Shown: one piece after another, positions 53,077 to 61,769 of the stretch | Numbering within the stretch: the first letter of the stretch is position 1 | Layout of the letters: the number at the start of each line of letters is the position of its first letter | Assembly: GCA_039889245.1 (NCBI GenBank) | Contig: JAZGVH010000002.1 | Span: 2,108,001 to 2,172,000 of the forward strand | Source of the DNA: Dermatophilaceae bacterium Soc4.6 | GTDB taxonomy: Bacteria > Actinomycetota > Actinomycetes > Actinomycetales > Dermatophilaceae | DNA length: 64,000 nucleotides | Reading direction: 5' to 3' | Notes under the pieces: model-generated | Database searches by the model: none | What the model saw: only the letters and a program-made list of their open reading frames with translations | What the model was told of the DNA's origin: nothing | Made by a program: the position numbers and the translations under genes

Positions 53077-54095
53077 GAGTGGGTCCCGGCCGAGCGCAGG
53101 TTCTCGCAGGCGGTGACGACCCGGGCCGACATGCCGACCTCACCGGCCTTGCCCCACGCCCGCGGGTCGTACTTCTTCTTGTCGCCGACCTCGTCGTCGA
53201 TCTTGAGCACGCCGTCGTAGTTGGCCAGCATCCAGCCGGCGATGGGCCGGGCGAAGGCGTACTGCGTGTCGGTGTCGACGTTCATCTTCACCACGCCGTA
53301 GTCGACCGCAGCCGAGATCTCCTCGGGGGCCGACCCCGACCCGCCGTGGAAGACCAGGTGGAAGGGCTTCTCGTCGGTGTCGGGGAAGGCCGCGTGCACG
53401 GCCTTCTGGGCGGCGTCGAGCACCTCCGGGCGCAGCTTGACGTTGCCCGGCTTGTAGACCCCGTGCACGTTGCCGAAGGTGAGGGCGGTCAGGTAGTAGC
53501 CGCGGTCGCCGGTGCCGAGCGCCGTCGCCGTGGCGATGGCGTCCTCCGGCGTGGAGTAGAGCTTGTCGTTGATCTCTCCCTCGACGCCGTCCTCCTCGCC
53601 ACCGACGACGCCGATCTCGACCTCGAGCACGATCTTCGCGGCCTGGCACAGGGTCAGCAGCTCCTGGGCGATCTCGAGGTTCTCCTCGAGCGGCACGGCC
53701 GAGCCGTCCCACATGTGCGACTGGAACCACGGCAGGCCGCCGGACCTCACGCGCTCGGTCGAGGCCGCCAGCAGGGGGCGCACGAAGCCGTCGAGCTTGT
53801 CCTTGGGGCAGTGGTCGGTGTGGAGCGCGATGTTGACGTCGTAGCCCTTGGCGACCTGCTCGGCATACGCCGCGAAGGCGAGCGAGCCGCTGACCATGCT
53901 CTTCAGCGAGCCCGAGAGGTAGTCCGCTCCGCCCGTCGAGACCTGGATGATGCCGTCGCTGCCGGCGTCGGCGAAGCCCTTGAGGGCGGCGTTGAGGGTC
54001 TGCGACGACGAGACGTTGATGGCGGGGTAGGCGAAGCGGCCAGCCTTCGCCCGGTCGAGCATGTCGGCATAGACCTCGGGGGTGGCGATGGGCAC
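53073..54095 (-). CDS. fbaA: Class II fructose-bisphosphate aldolase
   Basis: 340 residues, zinc-dependent aldolase of glycolysis/gluconeogenesis. Motifs: FAYPAINVSSSQTLNAAL, the zinc-ligand segments NIALHTDHCPKDKLDGF near residue 95 and FGNVHGVYKPGNVKL near 210, and VFHGGSGSAPEEIS near 250 with NVDTDTQYAFARP at about 275. The GTG at 54095 is chosen because AAGGAG lies five bases before it and it gives the usual PIATPEVYADML start. DUF3151 follows with a four-base overlap. Confidence 0.96.
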   Translation of the reverse strand: MPIATPEVYADMLDRAKAGRFAYPAINVSSSQTLNAALKGFADAGSDGIIQVSTGGADYLSGSLKSMVSGSLAFAAYAEQVAKGYDVNIALHTDHCPKDKLDGFVRPLLAASTERVRSGGLPWFQSHMWDGSAVPLEENLEIAQELLTLCQAAKIVLEVEIGVVGGEEDGVEGEINDKLYSTPEDAIATATALGTGDRGYYLTALTFGNVHGVYKPGNVKLRPEVLDAAQKAVHAAFPDTDEKPFHLVFHGGSGSAPEEISAAVDYGVVKMNVDTDTQYAFARPIAGWMLANYDGVLKIDDEVGDKKKYDPRAWGKAGEVGMSARVVTACENLRSAGTHS

Positions 54096-54187
54096 TGGCT
54101 CTCCTTCGAGTCTGCGGTGGTGGGCTGTCCGCATCCTTCCACGGCAGCACGACGCGCCGGGGCGACGTCCGGCATAGGGTCGTCACT

Positions 54188-55420
54188 GTGGACGACCCGA
54201 CCGCTCTCCCCGTGCTCGATCCCGTCGACCAGCGGGTGCTGGGGAGCCTGCTCGAGAAGCAGAAGACCGTGCCGGCCTCCTACCCCATGACGCTCAACTC
54301 GCTGCGCACGGCGTGCAACCAGAGCAGCAGCCGCGACCCCGTGACGGCGTACGACGACTCGCGCATCGAGGACGCGTGCCGCACCCTCAAGGCACGCTCG
54401 CTCGTGCGCATCGTGTGGACGGGTGCGGGCAGCCGCACCCTGAAGTACCACCAGACCCTCGACGAGGTGGTGCCGCTCGACGAGGACGAGCGGGCCCTGC
54501 TCACCGTGCTGCTGCTGCGCGGACCGCAGTCGCCGGGCGAGCTGCGCACCCGCACCGAGCGGCTGCACGCCTTCGCCGACCGGGCGGCCGTGGAGGCCAC
54601 GCTGAAGGCGATGGCGGGACGGGCCGAGCCCCTCGCCCCCCTGGTCGTCGAGCTCGAGCGGCGGCCGGGCCAGCAGGACTCCCGCTGGGCGCACCTGCTG
54701 GGGCCGCTGCCGACCGACGAGAGCGGGGGCACGGCGGTCGCGCCGGTGGTCGACCGCGAGAGCGTCCTGCGCGGGGGCGGTGCCGCGCGCGACGAGCGGG
54801 TGCTCCGCTCGATCGAGGCCGTGGCGGTGCCGTATGCCGAGGCCCACGGCGACGAGGTGCGCGGGCTGCCGTTCGAGCGCTGGCTGCTCGACCGGGTGGC
54901 GGTCGAGGTCGACGACGCGCCGGTGGTCGAGGTCGGCTGCGGTCCCGGGCAGGTCACGGCGTGGCTGGCCGAGTCGGGCGTCGCGGCGCAGGGTCTCGAC
55001 CTCTCGCCGGCCATGGTGGCCGTGGCCCGCGAGCGACACCCCGAGCTCACCTTCGAGGTCGGCGACCTGCGCCAGCTGATGCGCCCCGCGGGGGCGAGCG
55101 GGTGGGGCGCCGTGCTCGCGTGGTACTCGCTGATCTACCTCGCCGAGAGCGAGATCGCCTCTGCCGTGGGCGCGCTGGCGCGACCCTTGGCTCCCGGAGG
55201 GCTGCTCGTGGTGGCCATGCACGCGGGCGCGTCCGTGCGGCACACGGACTCGTGGTTCGACGTCGAGATCGACCTCGATGTCGTGCTGCACGACCCCGAG
55301 GTCGTGCGGGCGGCGTTCGCGAGCGCGGGGCTCGTCGACGTGGAGTGGTACCTGCGCGGCCCCCTGGCCGGGCGGGGCGAGACGACCGGGCGGCTCTACG
55401 TGCTCGGGCGGCGTCACTAG
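54188..55420 (+). CDS. DUF480 (YceH) winged-helix protein fused to SAM methyltransferase
   Basis: 410 residues from a GTG. Residues 1-185 are DUF480/YceH: LDPVDQRVLGSLLEKQKTVP, YPMTLNSLRTACNQSSSRDP and DERALLTVLLLRGPQSPGEL (paired winged helices). Residues about 200-410 are a class I methyltransferase: VVEVGCGPGQVTAWLAESGV (motif I), GLDLSPAMVAVARERHP, AWYSLIYLAES and LAPGGLLVVAMHAG. DUF480 proteins normally stand alone. The fusion suggests a regulator-like domain that guides or senses methylation, but no target is known. It is divergent from fbaA. Confidence 0.88.
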   Translation: MDDPTALPVLDPVDQRVLGSLLEKQKTVPASYPMTLNSLRTACNQSSSRDPVTAYDDSRIEDACRTLKARSLVRIVWTGAGSRTLKYHQTLDEVVPLDEDERALLTVLLLRGPQSPGELRTRTERLHAFADRAAVEATLKAMAGRAEPLAPLVVELERRPGQQDSRWAHLLGPLPTDESGGTAVAPVVDRESVLRGGGAARDERVLRSIEAVAVPYAEAHGDEVRGLPFERWLLDRVAVEVDDAPVVEVGCGPGQVTAWLAESGVAAQGLDLSPAMVAVARERHPELTFEVGDLRQLMRPAGASGWGAVLAWYSLIYLAESEIASAVGALARPLAPGGLLVVAMHAGASVRHTDSWFDVEIDLDVVLHDPEVVRAAFASAGLVDVEWYLRGPLAGRGETTGRLYVLGRRH

Positions 55421-55447
55421 TCGACGACCGGGCGCGGGAGGGGGAGG

Positions 55448-55849
55448 TCAGCCGAGGGTTCCGGCGATGCCCGCGGCCATGCTGGGGGCGAGGGCTCCTC
55501 GGACGCCGACGAGGACACGCCCGCTCCCCGCGACCGACCACCCCGAGCGCACGAGCACCAGCCTGGCCGCCCCGAGGATTTTGGCGTCCGAGCTGTAGAG
55601 GAGCGTCACTGGATCGCCCAGGGCGTTGACGCAGCTGACGGACATCGCCCCGGTGACGTCGGGAGCGGCCGGTCGCGCGCACACGACGTTCCCTCGGCCC
55701 TCGGCCTGCTCGGCGAGGCCCTGGACGCTCGTGACCGGGTGCCTGAGGGTGGCGCCGCAGACCGAGCCCGTGCCGGTCGCCCCGAGGAGGACGACGGTCG
55801 CCACGACGAGACGCCGCGCGCGCGTCGTGATCCTGAGTGCCTGCGCCAT
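55448..55849 (-). CDS. Small secreted or membrane-anchored protein, unrecognised
   Basis: 133 residues starting MAQALRITTRARRLVVATVV with an excellent GGAGG six bases upstream of the ATG. A signal-peptide-like hydrophobic stretch (LVVATVVLLGATGTGSVCG) is followed by an exported domain containing two further Cys (NVVCARP, VSCVNAL) that could form a disulfide. The C-terminus is Gly/Ala-rich. I do not recognise the family. Confidence 0.6.
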   Translation of the reverse strand: MAQALRITTRARRLVVATVVLLGATGTGSVCGATLRHPVTSVQGLAEQAEGRGNVVCARPAAPDVTGAMSVSCVNALGDPVTLLYSSDAKILGAARLVLVRSGWSVAGSGRVLVGVRGALAPSMAAGIAGTLG

Positions 55850-55997
55850 GGCCCACCTCCGTCGGTCCCTCCTGCGGGGGCCCGGGTCGTGGTGGCAGCA
55901 GGTCGAGACCTCTGGTCTATCGGCACCCCGGTGGTCCCGGACGAGTAAAACGCGTCGGCGAGTCGGCGGCGCCCGGCCGGACGGATAGCCTCGCCCC

Positions 55998-56774
55998 GTG
56001 CGCATCGCCACCTGGAACGTCAACTCCATCCGCTCCCGCATCGACCGCGTCGAGGCCTTCCTGCTGCGGCACGACGTCGACGTGCTGGCGCTGCAGGAGA
56101 CCAAGGCCAAGGTCGCCCAGATCCCGGTGATGGGGCTGCAGGCGGCGGGCTACGAGGTCGCCGCGGCGGGTGTCAGCCAGTGGAACGGCGTCGCAGTCAT
56201 CTCGCGGGTCGGTCTCACCGACGTCGAGGTCGGCTTCCCCGACCAGCCGGGGTACGGGGAGCCGCTGGCCACCGAGGCGCGCGCCATCGGCGCCACTTGC
56301 GGGGGCGTGCGGGTGTGGTCGCTCTACGTGCCGAACGGCCGCAAGGTCGACGACCCGCACTACCACTACAAGCTCGACTGGCTGGCCCGGCTCGAGGTCG
56401 CGGCGCAGGGCTGGCTGGCCGAGCCGACCGTGCTCGTCGGCGACTGGAACATCGCCCCGCGCGACGAGGACGTCTTCGACATCACGGCGTTCGCCAAGGA
56501 CACGCACGTGACCCCGCCGGAGCGAGCGGCGTTCGAGGCCTTCGTGGACGCAGGCTGGGCCGACCTGGCGCGGCCCCATACGCCCGGGCCGCAGGTCTAC
56601 ACCTACTGGGACTACTACCGGCAGCGCTTCGAGCGCAACCGGGGGATGCGGATCGACTTCCTGCTGGGGAGCCCGGCAGTGGCGGCCCGGGTGACCGACG
56701 CCTTCATCAACCGGGACGAGCGGGCGGGACAGGGTGCGAGCGACCACGCCCCCGTCGTCGTCGACCTGGCCTGA
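55998..56774 (+). CDS. xthA: Exodeoxyribonuclease III
   Basis: 258 residues of the EEP nuclease fold, an AP endonuclease/3' exonuclease in base-excision repair. Motifs: RIATWNVNSIRSRIDRV, the metal Glu in LALQETKAKV, WSLYVPNGRKVDDPHY, the catalytic GDWNIAPRDEDVF near residue 155, MRIDFLLGSPAV and the terminal GASDHAPVVVDL. The ATG follows directly on a short divergent gap. A palindromic array lies 30 bp downstream. Confidence 0.95.
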   Translation: MRIATWNVNSIRSRIDRVEAFLLRHDVDVLALQETKAKVAQIPVMGLQAAGYEVAAAGVSQWNGVAVISRVGLTDVEVGFPDQPGYGEPLATEARAIGATCGGVRVWSLYVPNGRKVDDPHYHYKLDWLARLEVAAQGWLAEPTVLVGDWNIAPRDEDVFDITAFAKDTHVTPPERAAFEAFVDAGWADLARPHTPGPQVYTYWDYYRQRFERNRGMRIDFLLGSPAVAARVTDAFINRDERAGQGASDHAPVVVDLA

Positions 56775-56803
56775 CCCGACGTGACCCGACCCCTCCGTAC
56801 ACA

Positions 56804-56878
56804 CCCACTTGTTGCGGTGGGCGCCGGACATCTCAGTCTTCCAGCCCCAACAACGCAGCGCCAGCCGCAACAAGTGGG
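56804..56878. repeat. Solitary palindromic array (family C)
   Basis: CCCACTTGTTGCGG (56804-56817) and CCGCAACAAGTGGG (56865-56878) are perfect 14 bp inverted repeats enclosing 47 bp, which include a degenerate third copy (CCCCAACAACGC, 56847-56858). It lies between two convergent genes and could be a terminator. Its half-site layout and size are also like the arrays beside the two DUF559 genes, but no nuclease gene is present. Confidence 0.75.
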
Positions 56879-56893
56879 CTGGGTGAGGTCAGG

Positions 56894-57316
56894 TCAGGTG
56901 AGGCGGAGGATCACGCGCTCGCCGCTGGTGCGGCGGGCGACGGTCATGAGCTTTTCGACGCCGGTGATCATCTTGTACATCAGGCCGTACTTGCCGCTGA
57001 GGGCCCGCACCGCCGCCGCCGTCGTCGACTGGTCATCCGGCTCGACGATCTCGACCGTCACCGGCAGCAGCGGGGCACCGGCTTCGACCTTGCCGCTGCG
57101 GGTGCACGGCTGGAGGGTCGCCTCGGGGCGGGCGCGCAGGCGCGTGACCTTGTGGCTGCCGGCGGGGGTCGTGACGACCAGGCCCTCGGGGGTCGAGGCG
57201 ACCCACACCGGGGTCGCGACCACCGACCCGTCCTTGCGGTAGGTCGACAGCGAGACGAACTGCTCGCGCCCCATCGTCTCGAGGGTCGGCAGACCGGGGC
57301 TGGACGCGCTGGTCAC
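56894..57316 (-). CDS. PPOX-class flavin/F420-dependent protein
   Basis: 140 residues with the split-barrel fold: GREQFVSLSTYRKDGSVVAT, PVWVASTPEGLVVTTPAGSH and KVTRLRARPEATLQPCTRSG, as in PPOX-class F420-dependent oxidoreductases (Rv-type). Substrate unknown. The GTG at 57316 overlaps the stop of the upstream methyltransferase gene by four bases, so the two are co-translated. Confidence 0.85.
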   Translation of the reverse strand: MTSASSPGLPTLETMGREQFVSLSTYRKDGSVVATPVWVASTPEGLVVTTPAGSHKVTRLRARPEATLQPCTRSGKVEAGAPLLPVTVEIVEPDDQSTTAAAVRALSGKYGLMYKMITGVEKLMTVARRTSGERVILRLT

Positions 57317-58005
57317 GGGGTGGGCTCCATACGGCTCACCGTAGTCAGGTCGGCGTGCTGGCGCACCCAGGTGTGCATCGCGATCGCCGCGGCGGCGCCG
57401 GCGTTGATCGAGCGGGTGGAGCCGAACTGCGTGATGTGCAGGGTGGCCTCGCAGGCGGCGCGCACCTCGTGGCTCAGCCCCGGCCCCTCCTGACCGAAGA
57501 CGAGGACGCACTCCCGCGGCAGCACGGCCGTCTCGATCGCCACCGACCCTGGCAGGTTGTCGATCCCGATGAGCGGCAGTCCCCGCCCCCCGTCGACCCG
57601 CTCCGCACCCGCCGCCCACTCCACGAGGTCGGCGACGGACGAGTGGTGGTGCTCGTGCTGGTAGCGGTCGGTCACCATCGCCCCGCGCCGGTTCCACCGC
57701 CGACGGCCGACGATGTGGAAGGCCGCGACGTTGAAGGCGTTGGCGGTGCGGATCACCGAGCCGATGTTGAAGTCGTGCTCCCAGTTCTCCACCGCCACGT
57801 GCAGCGGGTGCCGACGGGTGTCGAGGTCGGCGACGATCGCCGCGTGGCGCCAGTAGCGGTAGCGGTCGAGGACGTTGCGCCGGTCGCCCCCGGTCAGCAG
57901 GTCGGGATCCCAGCGGTCCCCCACAGGAAGGGGCCCGACCCACGGGCCGACGCCGACCGTGCCGGCGTCGGGCTGGTGCGGTGCAGCGGCTGGGGGCTGG
58001 CTCAC
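57313..58005 (-). CDS. TrmH/SpoU-family RNA methyltransferase
   Basis: 230 residues of the SPOUT (alpha/beta-knot) fold. Motif 1 is NIGSVIRTANAFNVAAFHIV (catalytic Arg), motif 2 CVLVFGQEGPGLSHEV and motif 3 STRSINAGAAAAIAMHTWV. It probably 2'-O-methylates tRNA or rRNA. The N-terminal 35 residues are Pro/Gly-rich. It heads a two-gene operon with the PPOX gene and faces the DedA gene across 83 bp. Confidence 0.92.
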   Translation of the reverse strand: MSQPPAAAPHQPDAGTVGVGPWVGPLPVGDRWDPDLLTGGDRRNVLDRYRYWRHAAIVADLDTRRHPLHVAVENWEHDFNIGSVIRTANAFNVAAFHIVGRRRWNRRGAMVTDRYQHEHHHSSVADLVEWAAGAERVDGGRGLPLIGIDNLPGSVAIETAVLPRECVLVFGQEGPGLSHEVRAACEATLHITQFGSTRSINAGAAAAIAMHTWVRQHADLTTVSRMEPTP

Positions 58006-58088
58006 AGCAGGAACCGTAGTGCCGCCCGCAGCAGGGGCGCGGCGAGACGTGGCGCCGGGACCGGGACTCGTCCCCTACCGTTGGCACC

Positions 58089-58763
58089 GTGATGACCACC
58101 CTCGCCACCTTCGCGCACCTGACGGCCCCCGCCCTCGGCCCCAGCTGGCTGGACCCCAACTACCTCTTCGAGACGTATGGAGCGACGTTCTTCGTCCTCG
58201 CCCTCGTCTTCGTCTTCATCGAGTGCGGGCTGCTCTTCCCCTTCCTGCCCGGGGACTCGCTGCTCTTCGCGATCGGCCTGTTCATCGCCACGGACAAGCC
58301 GCACCTGCCCTCGCTGCCGGTCGCCCTGGCCGCCCTGATGGTCGCGGCCTTCCTCGGCAACGTCGCGGGTTACGAGCTCGGCCGGATCATCGGCGTGCCG
58401 CTCTACGAGCGCAACGGCCGCATCGTCAAGCGGAAGTACCTCGACCAGTCACGCACTTTCTTCGACACCCACGGCAGCAAGGCGCTGGTGATCGGCCGGT
58501 TCGTCCCGTTCGTGCGCACCTTCATCACCCTCGTCGCCGGGGCCAGCCGGATGCAACGCCGCCACTTCTTCGTGTGGAGCGGCGTCGGAGCCGTGCTCTG
58601 GGTGCTCGTCGTCACCCTGCTCGGCTACTTCCTCGGGTCGGCCTTCCCCGCCATCGGCAAGAACCTCGACGTCGCGATCGTCGTCATCGTGGCGCTCTCC
58701 CTGCTGCCGGTCGCCATCGAGTGGTGGCGCCACCGCAAGGCCATCGACGACGCCGTCGGGTAG
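58089..58763 (+). CDS. DedA-family membrane protein
   Basis: 224 residues. About five hydrophobic helices (LALVFVFIECGLLFPFLPGD near 37-56, ALAALMVAAFLGNVAGYELG, WVLVVTLLGYFLG, VAIVVIVALSLLPVAIEWW) and the DedA signature GRFVPFVRTFITLVAGASRM near residue 135 are present. DedA proteins affect envelope integrity and include undecaprenyl-phosphate flippases. GTG at 58089 or the adjacent ATG at 58092 can start it. Confidence 0.93.
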   Translation: MMTTLATFAHLTAPALGPSWLDPNYLFETYGATFFVLALVFVFIECGLLFPFLPGDSLLFAIGLFIATDKPHLPSLPVALAALMVAAFLGNVAGYELGRIIGVPLYERNGRIVKRKYLDQSRTFFDTHGSKALVIGRFVPFVRTFITLVAGASRMQRRHFFVWSGVGAVLWVLVVTLLGYFLGSAFPAIGKNLDVAIVVIVALSLLPVAIEWWRHRKAIDDAVG

Positions 58764-58772
58764 TCCGGGATC

Positions 58773-58823
58773 ACCTCGCGCTCAGGACGACCTCGCGCTC
58801 AGGACGACCCCGCGCTCAGGACC
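58773..58823 (-). repeat. Three tandem 17 bp repeats spanning the glycosyltransferase stop
   Basis: ACCTCGCGCTCAGGACG occurs at 58773-58789 and 58790-58806, with a variant copy at 58807-58823. On the minus strand each carries TGA. Because 17 is not divisible by three, the three copies put a stop codon in all three frames (58816, 58799, 58782) at the end of the glycosyltransferase gene. Confidence 0.9.
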
Positions 58824-59733
58824 TCCGCACAGGCAACGGGCCGGTGCGCCCCAGCAGCCCGTCGCGCCACCCCCGCAGCATCGCCGCACCGAGGGCCCGG
58901 CGGTCGGGGTCGAGCGCCAGCCGCAGCAGGTGCGCCATGGCCTCCTCGACCAGACGGCGGGCGACCCACCGCGGCTGCGACGCGGCATACCGGACGGTGA
59001 TGAGCGTGCCGTTGCGCGCCATGTAGCGCACGCGGGTCGGGCTGTGGTGGTTGACCGCGCCGACCGAGCGACCGAGGACGCGGCCGGGCACCCGCTCCCC
59101 CTGCCCGTGCGCGAGCCCTGCGCCCGGTGCGACAACCGGGGACAGCCCGGCGGCGCGGCAGCGCACGGTGAACTCCGAGTCGACCCCGTCGATGACGAGG
59201 CCCTCGTCGAGCAGGCCCACCGCGTCGAAGGTCGACACCGGCACGACCCACCCGGACTGCATGGGGTCGAAGGCGCGCCACAGGCCCGCCACCCCCGGCA
59301 CCGGCCCGTCGGTCGGCGCCCGCCGGTCGCTGTAGGTCTCGCTCGCGACGAAGCCGTAGGCCGCCCCGGCCTCAGCCAGGCGCACCGCCGCCGCGATCGC
59401 GGCCGCAGCGTAGCCCGGCTCCAGCCGGCTGTCCTGGTCGAGGGTGAGCACGTGCGTCAGCGCACCGGCCCCGGCAGGGCCGACCCCGTCGCGCAACGCG
59501 GTGATGCCGGCGTTGAGGGCCGCGGCGATGCCGGCATTGGCCTGATGGAGCACCTCGACACCGATCGCCTCGAGAGCGGCGAAGACGGGGGCGGCGCTCG
59601 CGCCGGATCCGTCGTCGACCGCGACGACACGGGCCCCCGCCCCGAGCTCGCGCAGCTGCCGCAGGGTCTCAGCCGCGGCCTCGACGAGGGACGCGGGCGG
59701 GTCGAGACAGGCGATGACCGCCCCGAGGGTCAC
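58816..59733 (-). CDS. Family 2 glycosyltransferase (rhamnosyltransferase-like)
   Basis: 305 residues. VTLGAVIACLDPPASLVEAA opens the GT2 fold, VVAVDDGSGASAAP follows, HQANAGIAAALNAGITAL near 75 and the DQDS metal site in HVLTLDQDSRLEPGYAAAAI near 105. DGVDSEFTVRCRAAGL near 200 and HHSPTRVRYMARNGTLITVR fit rhamnosyltransferase-type GT2 enzymes. GTG at 59733 overlaps the flippase stop by four bases. It probably adds a sugar to a lipid-linked surface glycan exported by the neighbouring flippase. Confidence 0.88.
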   Translation of the reverse strand: MTLGAVIACLDPPASLVEAAAETLRQLRELGAGARVVAVDDGSGASAAPVFAALEAIGVEVLHQANAGIAAALNAGITALRDGVGPAGAGALTHVLTLDQDSRLEPGYAAAAIAAAVRLAEAGAAYGFVASETYSDRRAPTDGPVPGVAGLWRAFDPMQSGWVVPVSTFDAVGLLDEGLVIDGVDSEFTVRCRAAGLSPVVAPGAGLAHGQGERVPGRVLGRSVGAVNHHSPTRVRYMARNGTLITVRYAASQPRWVARRLVEEAMAHLLRLALDPDRRALGAAMLRGWRDGLLGRTGPLPVRRS

Positions 59734-60992
59734 CGCGGGACCCCCGAGGTGAGCGCCGGTGCGCGCAGCTCGCGCCAGGCCGGCAGCGCGAGCCCGAGCA
59801 GCAGCGCCGCCTCGCTGGCCGCCATCCCCCAGGCGACACCAGCCAGCCAGCCGTCCCCGGCCGCCGTGACCATGACGCCGAGGCCGACGACGGCGGAGGC
59901 GGCCGTCCACCCCAGCACGAGCCGGGTGCGGCCGGCTGGGATGAGCAGGTTGCGCACGAAGGGGGTGCTGGCGCAGATGAGCAGGAACGACACGGCGTAG
60001 CCCGCGCAGACCTCACGCGGGGCGGCGACGGCGTCACCGAAGAGCAGGCCGGTCACCCAGGGCCCGAGCCCCAGCAGGACCGCTCCCCCGACGACCCCGA
60101 GCACCGTGTGGGCCACCAGGGCGGCCAGGTGTCGCCGCACCCGGTCGCCCGCCCCGGGGAGGTCGGGCTCGAGGGTCCACCCCTGGAAGGCGTTGCCGGC
60201 GGCGACGACCGCGAAGAGCCCCAGCCGGTAGACCGCGTCCGCCGACGACAGCCCCGCGGCGACGGGCGCGGCGAAGGTCGAGGTGGCGATCGGCGCGGGG
60301 GTCGAGGCGTAGGCCGTGGCGACGAGGTTGACCCCGGCCGTACCGCCCTGCTCGCGCAGCTCGCGCACCGGTCGGCCCACGGGCAGGGGCGACCAGTCGG
60401 CGCCGGGGGCGTGCCGACGCTGGAAGGCGACCAGACCCACGAGGGTGGCGATGACCAGGATCGCCGGATACGTCCACACCGCCCGGGTCACGAGCACGAC
60501 CGGCACGGCGAGCACGGCCGCCCCCACCCGGGGGAGCGTGTCGAACCAGAAGAGCAGCCACGGCTGGCCGACCCCGATGCCGAACCACGCCGGGGACAGC
60601 CCGAGCAGGCTGGTGGCGACGGCCATCGAGACCCCGACGACCCGGTAGCCCGGCTGCGCGACGACCGCGGCCACGGCGGCGGCGGCCGGCACCACGGGCA
60701 GCAGCAGGAGCAGACGGGTGCGCAGGCTCGCGGCATACAGCTCGGTGCGGACGGCCGGGTCTGCGGCGCGGGCGACCGCCACCGGGCCGATGACGTTCCA
60801 CCCCCAGAAGGTGACCGTGGCGCCGACGGTGCCGACCGCCTGCCCCGCGACCACGCTCGACCAGCCGGCCGGGCCGGCCACCCGGGCCACGACCGGCAGC
60901 AGCAGGAAGGGCGTGACCAGCGAGAGCAGGGGCAGCACGGTGAAGCCGGTCAGCCGCCGGAGCACCGTCGGCACCCTCGGCGCGCTGGGCAC
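59730..60992 (-). CDS. Wzx-type polysaccharide flippase
   Basis: 420 residues with about 11-12 hydrophobic helices throughout, starting FTVLPLLSLVTPFLLLPVVA and including GVSMAVATSLLGLSPAWFGI and VSFLLICASTPFVRNLLIP. This is the pattern of the MOP/polysaccharide-synthase superfamily. It would flip lipid-linked saccharides across the membrane. It is coupled to the downstream glycosyltransferase by a four-base overlap; the pair may be a remnant of, or an accessory to, a larger glycan locus elsewhere. Confidence 0.85.
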   Translation of the reverse strand: MPSAPRVPTVLRRLTGFTVLPLLSLVTPFLLLPVVARVAGPAGWSSVVAGQAVGTVGATVTFWGWNVIGPVAVARAADPAVRTELYAASLRTRLLLLLPVVPAAAAVAAVVAQPGYRVVGVSMAVATSLLGLSPAWFGIGVGQPWLLFWFDTLPRVGAAVLAVPVVLVTRAVWTYPAILVIATLVGLVAFQRRHAPGADWSPLPVGRPVRELREQGGTAGVNLVATAYASTPAPIATSTFAAPVAAGLSSADAVYRLGLFAVVAAGNAFQGWTLEPDLPGAGDRVRRHLAALVAHTVLGVVGGAVLLGLGPWVTGLLFGDAVAAPREVCAGYAVSFLLICASTPFVRNLLIPAGRTRLVLGWTAASAVVGLGVMVTAAGDGWLAGVAWGMAASEAALLLGLALPAWRELRAPALTSGVPR

Positions 60993-61027
60993 CGTCGGCC
61001 TCCTCGATGCGCTCGGCCCGCTGCCGC

Positions 61028-61705
61028 TCAGGCCGGCGGTGGCGTCGTCGACGCCGGGGGGTACGGCGCGTCCTGGGGTGCGGCCGGAGGGAGGGACGCC
61101 GCCACCGGGGGCGGCGCCACCGCGGGCGCCGCAGGACTCGGCGCACTCGACCCGAAGCTGACCTGCGGGGCCTGACGCTCGATGCCCTCGGCCTCGAAGT
61201 ACTCCGCCTTGCTGACCCCCGCCGGCCCCGCGAGGAGACTGGTGGGGATGGACTCGACCTTGGTGTTGAGCTCGCGCACGTTGGCGTTGTAGTAGCGCCG
61301 GGCGCTGGCGATGCGGTCTTCGGTGGAGGCCAGCTCAGCCTGCAGGGCCAGGAAGCCCTGGTTGGCCTTGAGGTCGGGGTAGGCCTCCGAGACGGCGTTG
61401 AGCCGCACCAGCGCCTGGGTCAGCTGCGCCTCCGACGCGGCCACCTGACCAGGGCTCTGACCGGGGGTCATGGCCTGCGACCGGGCCCGGGTGACGTCGT
61501 CGAGCGTGCCCCGCTCGTGGGTGGCATAGCCCTTCACCGTCTCGACGAGGTTGCCGATGAGGTCGTGCCGGCGCTTGAGCTCGACGTCGACCTGCGCCCA
61601 GGCCTCCTGCACGAGGTTGCGCGTCTTGATCAGGCCGTTGTACATCCCGACCAGCACGAGGGCCAGACCGACGACGACGACCAGGATGACGATGAGCGTG
61701 ACCAT
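61028..61705 (-). CDS. LemA-family membrane protein
   Basis: 225 residues. One N-terminal helix (VTLIVILVVVVGLALVLVGM) leads to the LemA signature YNGLIKTRNLVQEAWAQVDV and LKRRHDLIGNLVETVKGYAT, then helical segments (LNAVSEAYPDLKANQGFLAL, IASARRYYNANVRELNTKVE). The tail after residue 190 is Pro/Ala-rich and disordered. Function of LemA proteins is not settled. The gene lies 35 bp before the flippase gene in the same direction. Confidence 0.93.
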   Translation of the reverse strand: MVTLIVILVVVVGLALVLVGMYNGLIKTRNLVQEAWAQVDVELKRRHDLIGNLVETVKGYATHERGTLDDVTRARSQAMTPGQSPGQVAASEAQLTQALVRLNAVSEAYPDLKANQGFLALQAELASTEDRIASARRYYNANVRELNTKVESIPTSLLAGPAGVSKAEYFEAEGIERQAPQVSFGSSAPSPAAPAVAPPPVAASLPPAAPQDAPYPPASTTPPPA

Positions 61706-61769
61706 GCGCGTTCCCTCCGGAGGTGGGCCACACGGTGCGACGGTGGCCTGCCCTGATCCTAGGGGAGGC

